This document shows positions 51,120 through 59,687 of a stretch of 64,000 nt of DNA, one piece after another. Position 1 is the stretch's first letter; each line of letters opens with the position of its first letter. This DNA is from CAXXXW01 sp963665555. GTDB lineage: Bacteria > Pseudomonadota > Alphaproteobacteria > Thalassobaculales > Thalassobaculaceae. Both the position numbers and the translations under genes were made by a program. The notes beneath the pieces are model-generated. The model was not told the origin of the DNA. It saw only the letters and a list, made by a program, of their open reading frames with translations, and searched no databases. The DNA is taken from the NCBI GenBank assembly GCA_963665555.2, contig OY762308.1:2666001-2730000 (forward strand), written 5' to 3'.

Positions 51120-51983
51120 CTACCGCGGCAGCGAGTCGAGGTATTCGCCGTAGCCGCTCTTGCGCAGCGGCTCGGCCAGCCGCGCCAGCCGCTCGGCGTC
51201 GATGAAGCCCATGCGGTAGGCGATCTCCTCGACGCAGGCGATCTTCAGCCCCTGGCGCTCCTCGACGACGCGCACGAACTCGGACGCCTGGAGGAGCGAG
51301 TCGTGCGTGCCCGTGTCGAGCCAGGCGAAGCCGCGGCCGAGCTGCTCCACCATCAGGTCGCCGCGCTCCAGGTAGGCCTTGTTGACATCGGTGATCTCCA
51401 GTTCGCCGCGCGCCGAGGGCCGGATGCCGGCGGCGATGTCGAGCACGTCGTTGTCGTAGAAGTACAGCCCCGTCACCGCCCAGTTCGACGCCGGCGCGCT
51501 CGGCTTCTCCACGATGTCGCGGGCGCGGCCGTCGGCGTCCAGCGTGACGACGCCGTAGCGTTCGGGATCGCGCACATAGTAGCCGAAGACGGTGGCCCCG
51601 CGCCCGCGCCCCGCCGCGCGCCGCAGCAGGTCCGTCAGGCCGTGGCCGTGGAAGATGTTGTCGCCCAGGATCAGGCAGCACGGGTCGCGGCCGACGAAAT
51701 CGCGGCCGATGACGAAGGCCTGCGCCAGACCGTCCGGACTCGGCTGCTCGGCATAGGCGATCGACACGCCCCATTGCGCGCCGTCGCCCAGCAGCTTCTC
51801 GAACGCGGCCCGGTCCGCCGGCGAGACGATGACCAGGATGTCGCGGATGCCGGCCAGCATCAGCGTGCCGAGCGGGTAGTAGATCATCGGCTTGTCGTAA
51901 ACGGGCAGCAGCTGCTTGGACACCGACATGGTGAGCGGGTACAGCCGCGTGCCCAGCCCCGCCGCGAGGATAATGCCCTTCAT
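51120..51983 (-). CDS. rfbA: Glucose-1-phosphate thymidylyltransferase
   Basis: 287 residues, making dTDP-glucose from dTTP and glucose-1-phosphate. The nucleotide loop is GIILAAGLGTRLYPLTMSVS with KQLLPVYDKPMIYYPL; LILGDNIFHGHG and FAWLDTGTHDSLLQASEFV follow. Length and motifs are those of RmlA. It overlaps rfbD by 4 nt. Confidence 0.97.
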   Translation of the reverse strand: MKGIILAAGLGTRLYPLTMSVSKQLLPVYDKPMIYYPLGTLMLAGIRDILVIVSPADRAAFEKLLGDGAQWGVSIAYAEQPSPDGLAQAFVIGRDFVGRDPCCLILGDNIFHGHGLTDLLRRAAGRGRGATVFGYYVRDPERYGVVTLDADGRARDIVEKPSAPASNWAVTGLYFYDNDVLDIAAGIRPSARGELEITDVNKAYLERGDLMVEQLGRGFAWLDTGTHDSLLQASEFVRVVEERQGLKIACVEEIAYRMGFIDAERLARLAEPLRKSGYGEYLDSLPR

Positions 51984-52909
51984 CCGTCCCGCCTCCGCTC
52001 GGCCCGGTTCCCGCGCCCTTCTAGCAACTCGTCGAGAACCTCGGCCAGCCCCTCGCGCCAGCACCGGCGCGGCGGGGCGAAGGCGGCGTCGATGCGGGCG
52101 CAGTCGAGCGTGGAGTTGGCCGGCCGCGCGGCCGGCGTCGGGTATTCGGCGGTCGCGATCGGCTCGACGACCGGGCGCCGGCCGAGGGCGGGGGCGGCGG
52201 CCTCCAGGATCGCCTCGGCGAAGCCGCGCCAGGTGGTCTCGCCCCGCGCGGCGTAGTGGTACAGGCCCCAGGGCGCGTCGGCCCGGCCCGCGATCCGCCG
52301 CGCCACCGCCAGCGCGGCGTCGGCGATGTCGCCGGCGAAGGTGGGCGCGCCCCGCTGGTCGTCCACCACGCGGAGCCGTTCCCGCTCCGCGCCGAGGCGC
52401 AGCATCGTGCGCGCGAAATTGCCGCCATGGGCCGCGTACACCCAGGAGGTCCGCAGCACGACAAGCCGCGCGTGGGCCGCCCGCGCCGCCGCCTCCCCCG
52501 CCAGCTTGGAGCGCCCGTAGACGCCGAGCGGGTTGGGCGCGTCGTCCTCCGTCCAGGGGCCGTCCTTCGTCCCGTCGAACACATAGTCGGTCGAGATATG
52601 GACCAGCGGGACGCCGGCGGCGGCGCAGGCCCGGGCGACGTTCGCGGCGCCGTCGCGGTTGGCGGCGAAGGCGGCGTCCGGCTCGCTCTCGGCCCGGTCC
52701 ACGGCCGTATACGCGGCGGCGTTGACGACGACATCCGGCCGCAGCCGGTCCAGCGCGGCGCGGATGGCGGCGGGGTCCGCGATGTCCAGTTCCGCGCGCG
52801 GCAAGGCCGCGACCCCGGCGCCCGCCGCCGCGCCGCGCCGGGCGAGTTCGCGCCCGACCTGCCCGCCGCCGCCGGTCGCCAGCACCCGGAGCGCGCCGGC
52901 GGCCGTCAT
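51980..52909 (-). CDS. rfbD: dTDP-4-dehydrorhamnose reductase
   Basis: 309 residues. The Rossmann start is LRVLATGGGGQVGREL; NAAAYTAVDRAESEPDAAF and ISTDYVFDGTKDGPW are RmlD signatures; the catalytic Tyr-Lys pair is in YGRSKLAGE. It makes dTDP-L-rhamnose in the last step of the pathway. Overlaps rfbB and rfbA by 4 nt. Confidence 0.96.
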   Translation of the reverse strand: MTAAGALRVLATGGGGQVGRELARRGAAAGAGVAALPRAELDIADPAAIRAALDRLRPDVVVNAAAYTAVDRAESEPDAAFAANRDGAANVARACAAAGVPLVHISTDYVFDGTKDGPWTEDDAPNPLGVYGRSKLAGEAAARAAHARLVVLRTSWVYAAHGGNFARTMLRLGAERERLRVVDDQRGAPTFAGDIADAALAVARRIAGRADAPWGLYHYAARGETTWRGFAEAILEAAAPALGRRPVVEPIATAEYPTPAARPANSTLDCARIDAAFAPPRRCWREGLAEVLDELLEGRGNRAERRRDG

Positions 52910-53973
52910 CGCGCCGCCCCCAGCCGCTCGCCGCCGTAACGGCCCTCCAGGATCGGCTCCCACCAGTCGCGGTTCGCGAGATACCATTCGACGGTCTTGC
53001 GCAGCCCGCTCTCGAAGCTCTCGCGCGGCCGCCAGCCGAGTTCGCGGCGGATTTTCGCGGCGTCGATGGCGTAGCGGAAGTCGTGGCCCGGACGGTCCGC
53101 GACATGGGCGATGAGCCGGGCGTGGGGCGCGCCGTCCGGGCGGGGCGCCAGTTCGTCCAGCAGCGCGCAGACGCGCTCGACCACATCGATGTTCCGCCGC
53201 TCCGCGCCGCCGCCGACATTGTAGCTCTCGCCGGTCCGGCCCTCGGCCAGCACGAGCCATAGCGCGCGGGCGTGGTCCTCGACATGGAGCCAGTCGCGCA
53301 CATTCTCCCCCTTGCCGTAGACCGGCAGCGCCTCGCCGCGCAGCCCCTTCAGAATCATCAACGGAACCAGCTTCTCCGGGAACTGGCGGGGGCCGTAATT
53401 GTTCGAGCAGTTGCTGAGCACGACGGGCAGGCCGTAGGTCTCCCCCCAGGCCCGGACCAGGTGGTCGGACGACGCCTTGCTCGCGGAGTAGGGCGAGCGC
53501 GGGTCGTAGCGCGTCTCCTCCGTGAACGCCCCGGTCGCGCCGAGCGAGCCGAACACCTCGTCGGTCGAGACATGGTGGAAGCGGAAACCCGCCCGCTCCG
53601 CGCCCTCCAGTTCGCCCCGGTAGGACCGCGCCGCCTCCAGCAGCGTCCAAGTCCCGACGATGTTCGTCCGGATGAAGTCCCCCGGCCCGTCGATCGAGCG
53701 GTCGACATGGCTTTCGGCGGCGAGGTGCAGGATCGCGCCGGGCCGGTGGCGGCGCAGGATCGCGTCCATCGCCGCGCGGTCGCCGATGTCCGCCCTCTCG
53801 AAGGCGTAAAGCGGCGAACCCTCCAGCGGCGCGAGGGAGGCGAGGTTGGCGGCGTAGGTCAGCTTGTCCACGACGACGACGGCGACGCCCAGCTCGCCGG
53901 CGAGCAGCCGCGCGACGGCCGAGCCGATGAAGCCGGCCCCGCCGGTGACGAGGACCTTGGACGGCGCGCTCAC
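52906..53973 (-). CDS. rfbB: dTDP-glucose 4,6-dehydratase
   Basis: 355 residues from GTG 53973, overlapping the rfbC stop as GTGA. Motifs are VLVTGGAGFIGSAVARLL (NAD), LAAESHVDRSIDGPGDFI, HVSTDEVFGSLG and the catalytic YSASKASSDHLVRAW; NCSNNYGPRQFPEKLVPLMI is an RmlB block. It forms dTDP-4-keto-6-deoxyglucose, the branch point to rhamnose. Confidence 0.97.
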   Translation of the reverse strand: MSAPSKVLVTGGAGFIGSAVARLLAGELGVAVVVVDKLTYAANLASLAPLEGSPLYAFERADIGDRAAMDAILRRHRPGAILHLAAESHVDRSIDGPGDFIRTNIVGTWTLLEAARSYRGELEGAERAGFRFHHVSTDEVFGSLGATGAFTEETRYDPRSPYSASKASSDHLVRAWGETYGLPVVLSNCSNNYGPRQFPEKLVPLMILKGLRGEALPVYGKGENVRDWLHVEDHARALWLVLAEGRTGESYNVGGGAERRNIDVVERVCALLDELAPRPDGAPHARLIAHVADRPGHDFRYAIDAAKIRRELGWRPRESFESGLRKTVEWYLANRDWWEPILEGRYGGERLGAAR

Positions 53974-54545
53974 CCGCCCGGCCCGGCGGCGTAGGCGAAC
54001 AGGTCCGGCGCGTCCGCCAGCGCGGGCCACGTCCGGTCCCGGGCCGAGAGGACCGGCGCCGCGCCGTCCAGCGGCCAGTCGATGGCGAGGTCCGGGTCGT
54101 CCCAGGCGACGCCGCGCTCGTGCTCCGGCGCGTAGGGGGCGGTCACCTTGTACTGGACCTCGGTGTCCGGTTCGAGCGTGACGAAGCCGTGCGCGAAGCC
54201 GGCCGGCACGAGGATCTGGTTCCACGCCCCGGCGCTCACGACCCGCCCGACCCATTTGCCGAAAGCGGGGGAGCCGCGGCGGATGTCCACCGCCACGTCC
54301 CAGATCGCGCCCCGGCTGGCGCGGACCAGCTTGTCCTGCGCGAAGGGCGGAATCTGGAAATGCAGGCCGCGCAGCGTGCCCTTCTCGGCGGAGAACGAAT
54401 GGTTGTCCTGGCAAAACGCGAGTTCGAGGCCCCGTTCGGCGAATTTCGCCGCGCTCCAGGTCTCGGAGAAGAAGCCGCGCGCGTCGCCGAACCTCGGCGG
54501 ACGGACGATCTTCACCTCCGGGATTTCGGTGTCCTCGATGTCCAC
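53970..54545 (-). CDS. rfbC: dTDP-4-dehydrorhamnose 3,5-epimerase
   Basis: 191 residues. FGDARGFFSETWSAAKFAER, CQDNHSFSAEKGTLRGLHFQ and AIWDVAVDIRRGSPAFGKW are the RmlC cupin motifs, including the active-site His (GLHF), and GFAHGFVTL. First gene of the rfbC-rfbB-rfbD-rfbA operon. A promoter is seen at 54581-54609. Confidence 0.95.
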   Translation of the reverse strand: MDIEDTEIPEVKIVRPPRFGDARGFFSETWSAAKFAERGLELAFCQDNHSFSAEKGTLRGLHFQIPPFAQDKLVRASRGAIWDVAVDIRRGSPAFGKWVGRVVSAGAWNQILVPAGFAHGFVTLEPDTEVQYKVTAPYAPEHERGVAWDDPDLAIDWPLDGAAPVLSARDRTWPALADAPDLFAYAAGPGG

Positions 54546-54580
54546 GCCGCGCCCGCCCCGCTCCGGCCGATGCCGCGCGG

Positions 54581-54609
54581 CTTATACCGCCTGTCCCCGC
54601 CCCCCGCAA
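54581..54609 (-). promoter_or_regulatory. Promoter of the rhamnose operon
   Basis: On the minus strand TTGCGG (54609-54604) lies 17 nt before TATAAG (54586-54581), a five-of-six match to the -10 consensus. The rfbC ATG is 35 nt downstream of it. This is the only A/T-rich block in the gap. Confidence 0.55.
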
Positions 54610-54658
54610 CGCCGCCGGCGCGGCTGACGGGGCGGGGCGGGCGCCCTATGCTGGCGCC

Positions 54659-55708
54659 ATGGCCGCGCCGAACCCCTCCCCCGCTCCGGCTTCCGAACCC
54701 GGCGGGCGCGGCCGGGCGGCGCGGCGATGGGCGCTCCCGGCGCGATGCGCGGTGACGGTCGCGGCGATCGGCGCGCTCGCCTGGATCGGCGACCGCGACG
54801 CCGTGCCGGAGACGCTCGCCGCCGTCCCGCCGTGGAGTTTCGCCGCCGCCTGCGGCCTCGCCTTCCTGCAGATATTGCTGGCCGGTTTCCGCTGGTTCCT
54901 GGTCGGCCGGAGCGCCGGCGCCTTCGCCGACCTCCGGCTGGCGGTCCGGATCGTCTTCGTCGCGATATTCGGCGCCCAGTTCCTCCCCACCGCGCTCGCC
55001 GCCGACGCGGTGCGCGTCGCCCTGCTGGCGCGGGCCGGCGTTCCGGCCGCGCGCGCCGTCGGCGCGGTGGCGCTGGACCGGACGGCCGGGCTGCTGTCGC
55101 TGCTGGTCCTGATGGCGGCGAGCGCCTTCGCGCTGGCGGGCCGCCTGCCGCCCGACTGGCCCGTCGACGCCTTGCGCGCGCTCCCGCTCGCGGGGATCGC
55201 GGCCATCGCCGGCATCCTGTTCGCGGGCGGCCGCCTGGCGTCGCGGCTGGAGGGGCGCGGGCGCCTCGCGGTCCTCGCCCCGCCGCTGCGCGACGCCGGC
55301 CGCCTCGCGCGGAGCGGCGCGGCGCCGGCGGCGCTCGGGCTGGGCCTCGCCATCTACGGGGCCGGCGCCGCCGCCATCTGGCTGCTGGCGCGCGGCGCGG
55401 GCGTCGAGATCGGGTTCCTCTGGGTTCTCGGCTTCCTGCCGGTCGTCGTGCTGGCGACGCATCTCCCGGTGTCGATCGCCGGCTGGGGCGTCCGGGAGGC
55501 GGCCGTCGTCGTGCTGTTCGGGCTGGTCGGCATCGGTTCGGGCGAGGCGTTCGCGGTCTCCGTGCTCTGGGGCGCGGCGGTGCTGGCGGCGGCGATGCTC
55601 GGGGGCGCGCTCTGGGCGCTGACCCGCCCCGCCGGCGCGCGGCCGGAACGGGGGCCGCGAATCGGAAAACGCGGCCGCGCCGGGCGATTCGGCGATGGGG
55701 ACGCATAG
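54659..55708 (+). CDS. LPG-synthase-type (UPF0104) integral membrane protein
   Basis: 349 residues with about eight hydrophobic helices. Recognised by VPPWSFAAACGLAFLQILLA, GAQFLPTALAADAVRVALLA, AVALDRTAGLLSLLVLM and LPVSIAGWGVREAAVVVLFG, the signature of the lysylphosphatidylglycerol-synthase membrane region. No aminoacyl-transfer domain follows, so it is not MprF. Stand-alone members are often near glycosyltransferases and thought to move lipid-linked sugars, which fits this neighbourhood. Confidence 0.82.
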   Translation: MAAPNPSPAPASEPGGRGRAARRWALPARCAVTVAAIGALAWIGDRDAVPETLAAVPPWSFAAACGLAFLQILLAGFRWFLVGRSAGAFADLRLAVRIVFVAIFGAQFLPTALAADAVRVALLARAGVPAARAVGAVALDRTAGLLSLLVLMAASAFALAGRLPPDWPVDALRALPLAGIAAIAGILFAGGRLASRLEGRGRLAVLAPPLRDAGRLARSGAAPAALGLGLAIYGAGAAAIWLLARGAGVEIGFLWVLGFLPVVVLATHLPVSIAGWGVREAAVVVLFGLVGIGSGEAFAVSVLWGAAVLAAAMLGGALWALTRPAGARPERGPRIGKRGRAGRFGDGDA

Positions 55709-55716
55709 GAAACAAA

Positions 55717-55730
55717 GGGTTACGAAACCC
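55717..55730. promoter_or_regulatory. Inverted repeat upstream of glycosyltransferase gene
   Basis: GGGTT-ACGA-AACCC lies 80 nt before the glycosyltransferase ATG (55810), in an A/T-rich patch just after the previous stop. It could be an operator, with TAGTGT at 55745-55750 as a -10. No matching regulator is in the window. Confidence 0.3.
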
Positions 55731-55809
55731 GATTCGAACTGTGCTAGTGTCCCGGCGCGGCCGTCGGCGGCGCGACGGGGCCGACGGCGCGGGGACGGAC
55801 CGGAAAGCC

Positions 55810-56886
55810 ATGAGCACACGACACTCGATCGCGCTGGACCCGCGAACCCCGGCCGAACCGGAGGAACGCGCGCCCGTCGCGGCGCCGGCGCCGCGCCCGC
55901 TCGCGCCGGAATGGGGCGCGCGGGTCGTGCCGCTCCGCGCGGCCGGGCGGATCGCCGCCAAGGCGTGCGGCGTCGTCGTCGTCTCCTACAAGACCGGGCC
56001 GGTGCTGCTGGAATGCGTCGAGTCGGCGCTGGCGCAGCCGGATGTGCGCCAGCTGGTGCTGGTGGACAACGGCAATCCCCGCTCGATGCTGCGCGCGCTC
56101 AACGGGATCGCGGACCGCGACGCCCGGCTCGAAATCGTCACCGGCCACGGCAATGTCGGCTTCGCGCGGGGCTGCAACATCGGGGCGCGCCGCGCGCGCC
56201 ATCCGTTCCTGCTGCTGCTGAACCCGGACGCGACGCTGGGCGAGGGCGTGCTGGCCCGAGGGCTGGACGCATTCGACGCCTGGCCCGGCGCGGCGCTTCT
56301 CGGCGCCCGGCTCGAAAACCCCGACGGCAGCGAACAGCGCGGCGGCCGGCGCAACCTGCCGACGCCGTGGAGCTGCGTGGTCGAGCAGCTGCGGCTGGAC
56401 CGGCTGGCCCCGGAGCATCCCCGTTTCCGGCGGATGAACCTGAACGAGGCCGAGCCGCTGGCCGACACCGCGCCGGTGGAGTGCATCTCCGGCGCCTTCA
56501 TGCTGATGCCGCGCGAGACTTTCGACGAACTCGACGGCATGGACGAGGACTATTTCCTCCATGTCGAGGATGTGGACTTCTGCAGGCGGGTCGGGGAGCG
56601 CGGCGGCGCCATCCTCTACGCGCCGGACGTTCCGGTGACGCACCGGCGCGGCGCCAGCCGGGTCTGGCCGGGCTTCGTCGAGTGGCACAAGTCGCGCGGC
56701 TTCGCGAAGTACTTCTTCAAGCATTTCCGCCCGCACTATCCCGGCCCGTTGCTGGCGGCCTTCTCCGCCGCGATCTACGCGCGTTTCGCGCTGCGCCTGC
56801 CGGCGATGACGCTGCGCTGGATGTTCCGGCTGCCGGACCCGAACCGCTTCGCGCCGGCGCGGCCCGCCCGCCCCGCCGCGCGCTAA
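55810..56886 (+). CDS. Glycosyltransferase family 2 protein (rhamnosyltransferase-like)
   Basis: 358 residues. After ~50 low-complexity residues the GT-A fold begins CGVVVVSYKTGPVLLECVES; LVLVDNGNPRS, GHGNVGFARGCNIGARRA, LLLLNPDATLGEG (metal/nucleotide site) and MDEDYFLHVEDVDFCRRVGE follow. These are the GT2 features of rhamnosyl- and related sugar transferases. The C-terminal ~60 residues are basic and amphipathic, a likely membrane contact. With the rhamnose operon next door, a rhamnosyl donor is plausible. Confidence 0.88.
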   Translation: MSTRHSIALDPRTPAEPEERAPVAAPAPRPLAPEWGARVVPLRAAGRIAAKACGVVVVSYKTGPVLLECVESALAQPDVRQLVLVDNGNPRSMLRALNGIADRDARLEIVTGHGNVGFARGCNIGARRARHPFLLLLNPDATLGEGVLARGLDAFDAWPGAALLGARLENPDGSEQRGGRRNLPTPWSCVVEQLRLDRLAPEHPRFRRMNLNEAEPLADTAPVECISGAFMLMPRETFDELDGMDEDYFLHVEDVDFCRRVGERGGAILYAPDVPVTHRRGASRVWPGFVEWHKSRGFAKYFFKHFRPHYPGPLLAAFSAAIYARFALRLPAMTLRWMFRLPDPNRFAPARPARPAAR

Positions 56887-57905
56887 AGGCCATCCGGCGG
56901 CGGAGTGGCCAGCGGCCGGGCGTCGCGCGCGCGCAGGAGCAGCTTTCCGACCGACCAAGTCATGGCTCGCGCCAGAGCGAAGGCGCCTGTTCGACGATTC
57001 GTCTGTATCCTTCGCCGATCGTCCATGACGGCGCGCAGGCCTCGCGCCGCGTCCACGAATCCGCGGAACCGGGCGCCAGGCGTGTCGCCATCGATAACGA
57101 CGCCTAGCGACATCCGTCCGAGCAACCCCGCGACCAGAAGGGGCAACAACGGAACCAGCAAAGGCCCAGGCTGGCAGCGCAGGAAGGTCCAGATCAGGTT
57201 GCGCATCCCGTGATAGCGCGCGAAAGCCGATCCCCGCCCCGCGACGCCGGATCCCACGTGGCGGACTCGCGCGCGCGCCAGTTGCACGCAGCGCTCGCCC
57301 GCGAGGCGGAGGCGGAAGGCGAGGTCGACATCCTCGTAGTAGCAGAAGAAGCTTTCCTCGAAGCCGCCGGCGCGGGCGAAGGCGTCCATCCGGTAGGCGG
57401 CGGCGGCCGCGCAGGGGCCGAAGACCTCGGCGTCGCGGTCCACGGTTTCCGCCGGGTCGCCCTCGCCGCCGCGCCAGGCGAGGCCGAGGGGGTGGTAGTG
57501 GTCGCCCGCGCCGTCCAGCCTGTCGGGCGCGTCGGCGCGAAGCTGCGTCGAGCCGAACATCGCCGCGCCGGGATAGCGGCGGACGCCGCTGTCGATCTCG
57601 GCCAGCCAGTCCGGCTCCGGGAAGGCGTCGGGGTTGAGCGCGACCAGCCAGCGCCCGCGCGCCCGCCGCGCCGCGAGGTTGTTGGCGGCGGCGAAGCCGA
57701 GGTTCCGGCCGGCCCGGACGATCCGCATGTTCGCGGGCAGGCGGCCCAGCGCCTCGGGCGCGCCGTCGGTCGAGGCGTTGTCCACCAGCAGGACCTCGAA
57801 CCGGCGGAAGGACTGCGCCTCCAGCGCCGCCACGCAGTCGGCGAGGAAGCGGCCGGCGTTCCACACGACCACCGCGACGGTGTATTCCGGGTCCCGGTCC
57901 GTCAT
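56883..57905 (-). CDS. Glycosyltransferase family 2 protein
   Basis: 340 residues from ATG 57905 (GGAGG 6 nt upstream). YTVAVVVWNAGRFLADCVAA opens the fold; LLVDNASTDGAPEALGRLP, GRNLGFAAANNLAARRARGR, LVALNPDAFPEPDWL and FFCYYEDVDLAFRLRLAGE are GT2 motifs. Hydrophobic segment GPLLVPLLPLLVAGLLGRMS near residue 245 may embed in the membrane. It converges on the previous glycosyltransferase with a 4-nt tail overlap. Confidence 0.88.
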   Translation of the reverse strand: MTDRDPEYTVAVVVWNAGRFLADCVAALEAQSFRRFEVLLVDNASTDGAPEALGRLPANMRIVRAGRNLGFAAANNLAARRARGRWLVALNPDAFPEPDWLAEIDSGVRRYPGAAMFGSTQLRADAPDRLDGAGDHYHPLGLAWRGGEGDPAETVDRDAEVFGPCAAAAAYRMDAFARAGGFEESFFCYYEDVDLAFRLRLAGERCVQLARARVRHVGSGVAGRGSAFARYHGMRNLIWTFLRCQPGPLLVPLLPLLVAGLLGRMSLGVVIDGDTPGARFRGFVDAARGLRAVMDDRRRIQTNRRTGAFALARAMTWSVGKLLLRARDARPLATPPPDGL

Positions 57906-57988
57906 CGCCGCCTCCATCGCCGCGCCCGTCGCCGCCCCCGGGGGCCGCCCCGGGGTGGCCCCGGGAGCGCCCGGACCGGCGCCGCGCC

Positions 57989-58837
57989 TCAGGCCATCAG
58001 CGCCTCGATGCAGGCCGGGAGCGCGAAGGCGGCGACATGCGTCTCCGGCGTGTAGTAGCGGGGGGCGAGGCCGGCGCGCGCGCGCCGCGCCGCCAGCGTC
58101 TCGACCGGCGCGCGCCGGAGCGCCGGGTCGTCGCTCGCCCAGCCGAAGGCCATGTGCCCGCCCTGGTAGGTCGGCACCGGCGCGAGGTAGAAGGAAACAT
58201 CCGCGAAACAGGCCGAGAGGCGGCGGTAGCTGTCCGTAACCTCCTCGCCCTGCACGAACGGGACCCCGTTCTGCGTCACCAGCACGCCGCCCGGCGCGAG
58301 CCGGCGCTTGCAGCCGCGATAGAAGCGCTCCCCGAACAGGACCTCGCCCGGCCCGATGGGGTCGGTCGAATCGACGACAATGACGTCCCAGCGCCCGTCG
58401 CTCTCCTCGACGAAGGCCGCGCCGTCGGCGATGACCAGCTCCAGCCTGGGGTCGTCGAAGGCGCCGGCGCTGAGCGAGGGCAGGTAGGCGGCGCAGAGAT
58501 CGACCACGGTCCGGTCGATCTCCACCATCGTCACCCGCTCCACGCCGGGATGGCGCAGCGCCTCGCGGGCCGAGCCGCCGTCGCCGCCGCCGACGATCAG
58601 CACCCGCGACGCCCGCCCGTGGGCGAGGATCGGCGTGTGGACCAGCATCTCGTGGTAGACGAACTCGTCGCCCTCGGTGGTCTGGATCGCGCCGTCGAGC
58701 GCCAGCACGCGCCCGAACAGGCGGTTCTCGAAGATCGCGAGGTCCTGGTGGCCGGTCCGCGCGCGGTAGAGCACCCGGTCCATCGAAAGGCGCTGGGAGA
58801 GGCCGGGATGCAGCGCCTCCTCGTACCACTCGGTCAC
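57989..58837 (-). CDS. speE: Spermidine synthase
   Basis: 282 residues from GTG 58837, overlapping speD by 4 nt. TEWYEEALHPGLSQRLSMDR opens it; VLIVGGGDGGSAREALRHPG is the decarboxylated-SAM site; VIVVDSTDPIGPGEVLF contains the catalytic Asp; PTYQGGHMAFGWAS closes the core. It transfers aminopropyl groups to putrescine. Confidence 0.96.
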   Translation of the reverse strand: MTEWYEEALHPGLSQRLSMDRVLYRARTGHQDLAIFENRLFGRVLALDGAIQTTEGDEFVYHEMLVHTPILAHGRASRVLIVGGGDGGSAREALRHPGVERVTMVEIDRTVVDLCAAYLPSLSAGAFDDPRLELVIADGAAFVEESDGRWDVIVVDSTDPIGPGEVLFGERFYRGCKRRLAPGGVLVTQNGVPFVQGEEVTDSYRRLSACFADVSFYLAPVPTYQGGHMAFGWASDDPALRRAPVETLAARRARAGLAPRYYTPETHVAAFALPACIEALMA

Positions 58838-59310
58838 GGGAGCGCCCCGCGCCGGCGGTCGTCGATCTCGACCGAGGCGGGCGAGAAGGCGCCCGCGAGA
58901 ATGGGCACCGCCTCGTGGGGCTCCGCCGCGCCGCACATGAAAATGTCCAGCGCCGCGTAACCGCGCTCCGGCCAAGTGTGGACGCAGATATGCGATTCCG
59001 CCAGCACGGCGACGCCGGAGACGCCGCCGCCGTCGCCGAAACGGTGCAGGTGGAGGTGGAGCACGGTCGCGCCCGCCGCCGCGGCGGCGTCGCGCAGCGC
59101 CGCCTCGATGCGGTCCATGTCGTCGAGCCGCGACGCGCCCCAGAGGTCGAGGATCAGGTGGGTTCCGGCGAACACCGCGCCGTCGCGCTCGACGAAATGG
59201 TCGGGCCGGGGCGGCCGGATCCGCCTTTCGGCGGCCGCGCGCGCGGGCGCGGGCGCGCCGGCCCCGGGCGCCTCGATTTCCGGTCCGGCGGAAGCGACGA
59301 GGTCCGTCAT
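58834..59310 (-). CDS. speD: S-adenosylmethionine decarboxylase (prokaryotic class 1B)
   Basis: 158 residues; the first ~40 are Ala/Pro-rich. The core has THLILDLWGASRLDDMDRIE, ATVLHLHLHRFGDGGGVSGV and the self-cleavage site LAESHICVHTWPERGYAALD, where Ser after Glu becomes the pyruvoyl group. ALDIFMCG ends the core. It supplies decarboxylated SAM to SpeE, translated with it. Confidence 0.96.
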   Translation of the reverse strand: MTDLVASAGPEIEAPGAGAPAPARAAAERRIRPPRPDHFVERDGAVFAGTHLILDLWGASRLDDMDRIEAALRDAAAAAGATVLHLHLHRFGDGGGVSGVAVLAESHICVHTWPERGYAALDIFMCGAAEPHEAVPILAGAFSPASVEIDDRRRGALP

Positions 59311-59324
59311 CGCGCCCTCCCCTG

Positions 59325-59570
59325 TCAGGCCCCGGCGGCCCGGCCCGCGCGCCGCCGCGCCTCGCGCCTTGTGACGCGGCGGCGGCCCTTGCCCGCCGCC
59401 GCCTGGCGCTTGCGCAACTCGGCGACCACGGCCCGCTTCTCCTCTTCCGCGAAGCGCGACCAGCGCGCCACTTCCTTCAGCGTGCGGAAGCAGCCGAGGC
59501 AGAACTTCGTCCGCGCGTCGATCTGGCAGACGCCGACGCAGGGCGACGGGATCGGATAATCCGGCTCCAT
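59325..59570 (-). CDS. DUF1289 family protein (cysteine-rich, likely metal-binding)
   Basis: 81 residues. CVGVC and CLGC (C-x3-C ... C-x2-C) sit in the DUF1289 run SPCVGVCQIDARTKFCLGCF then EVARWSRF. The end is highly basic. Members are presumed Fe-S or zinc proteins of unknown role. Precedes speD by 14 nt. Confidence 0.85.
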   Translation of the reverse strand: MEPDYPIPSPCVGVCQIDARTKFCLGCFRTLKEVARWSRFAEEEKRAVVAELRKRQAAAGKGRRRVTRREARRRAGRAAGA

Positions 59571-59687
59571 GCGGTCCTCGCCATTCGCGCCGCGCGCCGC
59601 CGGGCGCGCCCTCGGCGCACTATATCCGCGACCGCGGCCGCGCGGACAAGCGGAAATGCGGCGTGGCGGCGCCGGAACGGCCGCCGC

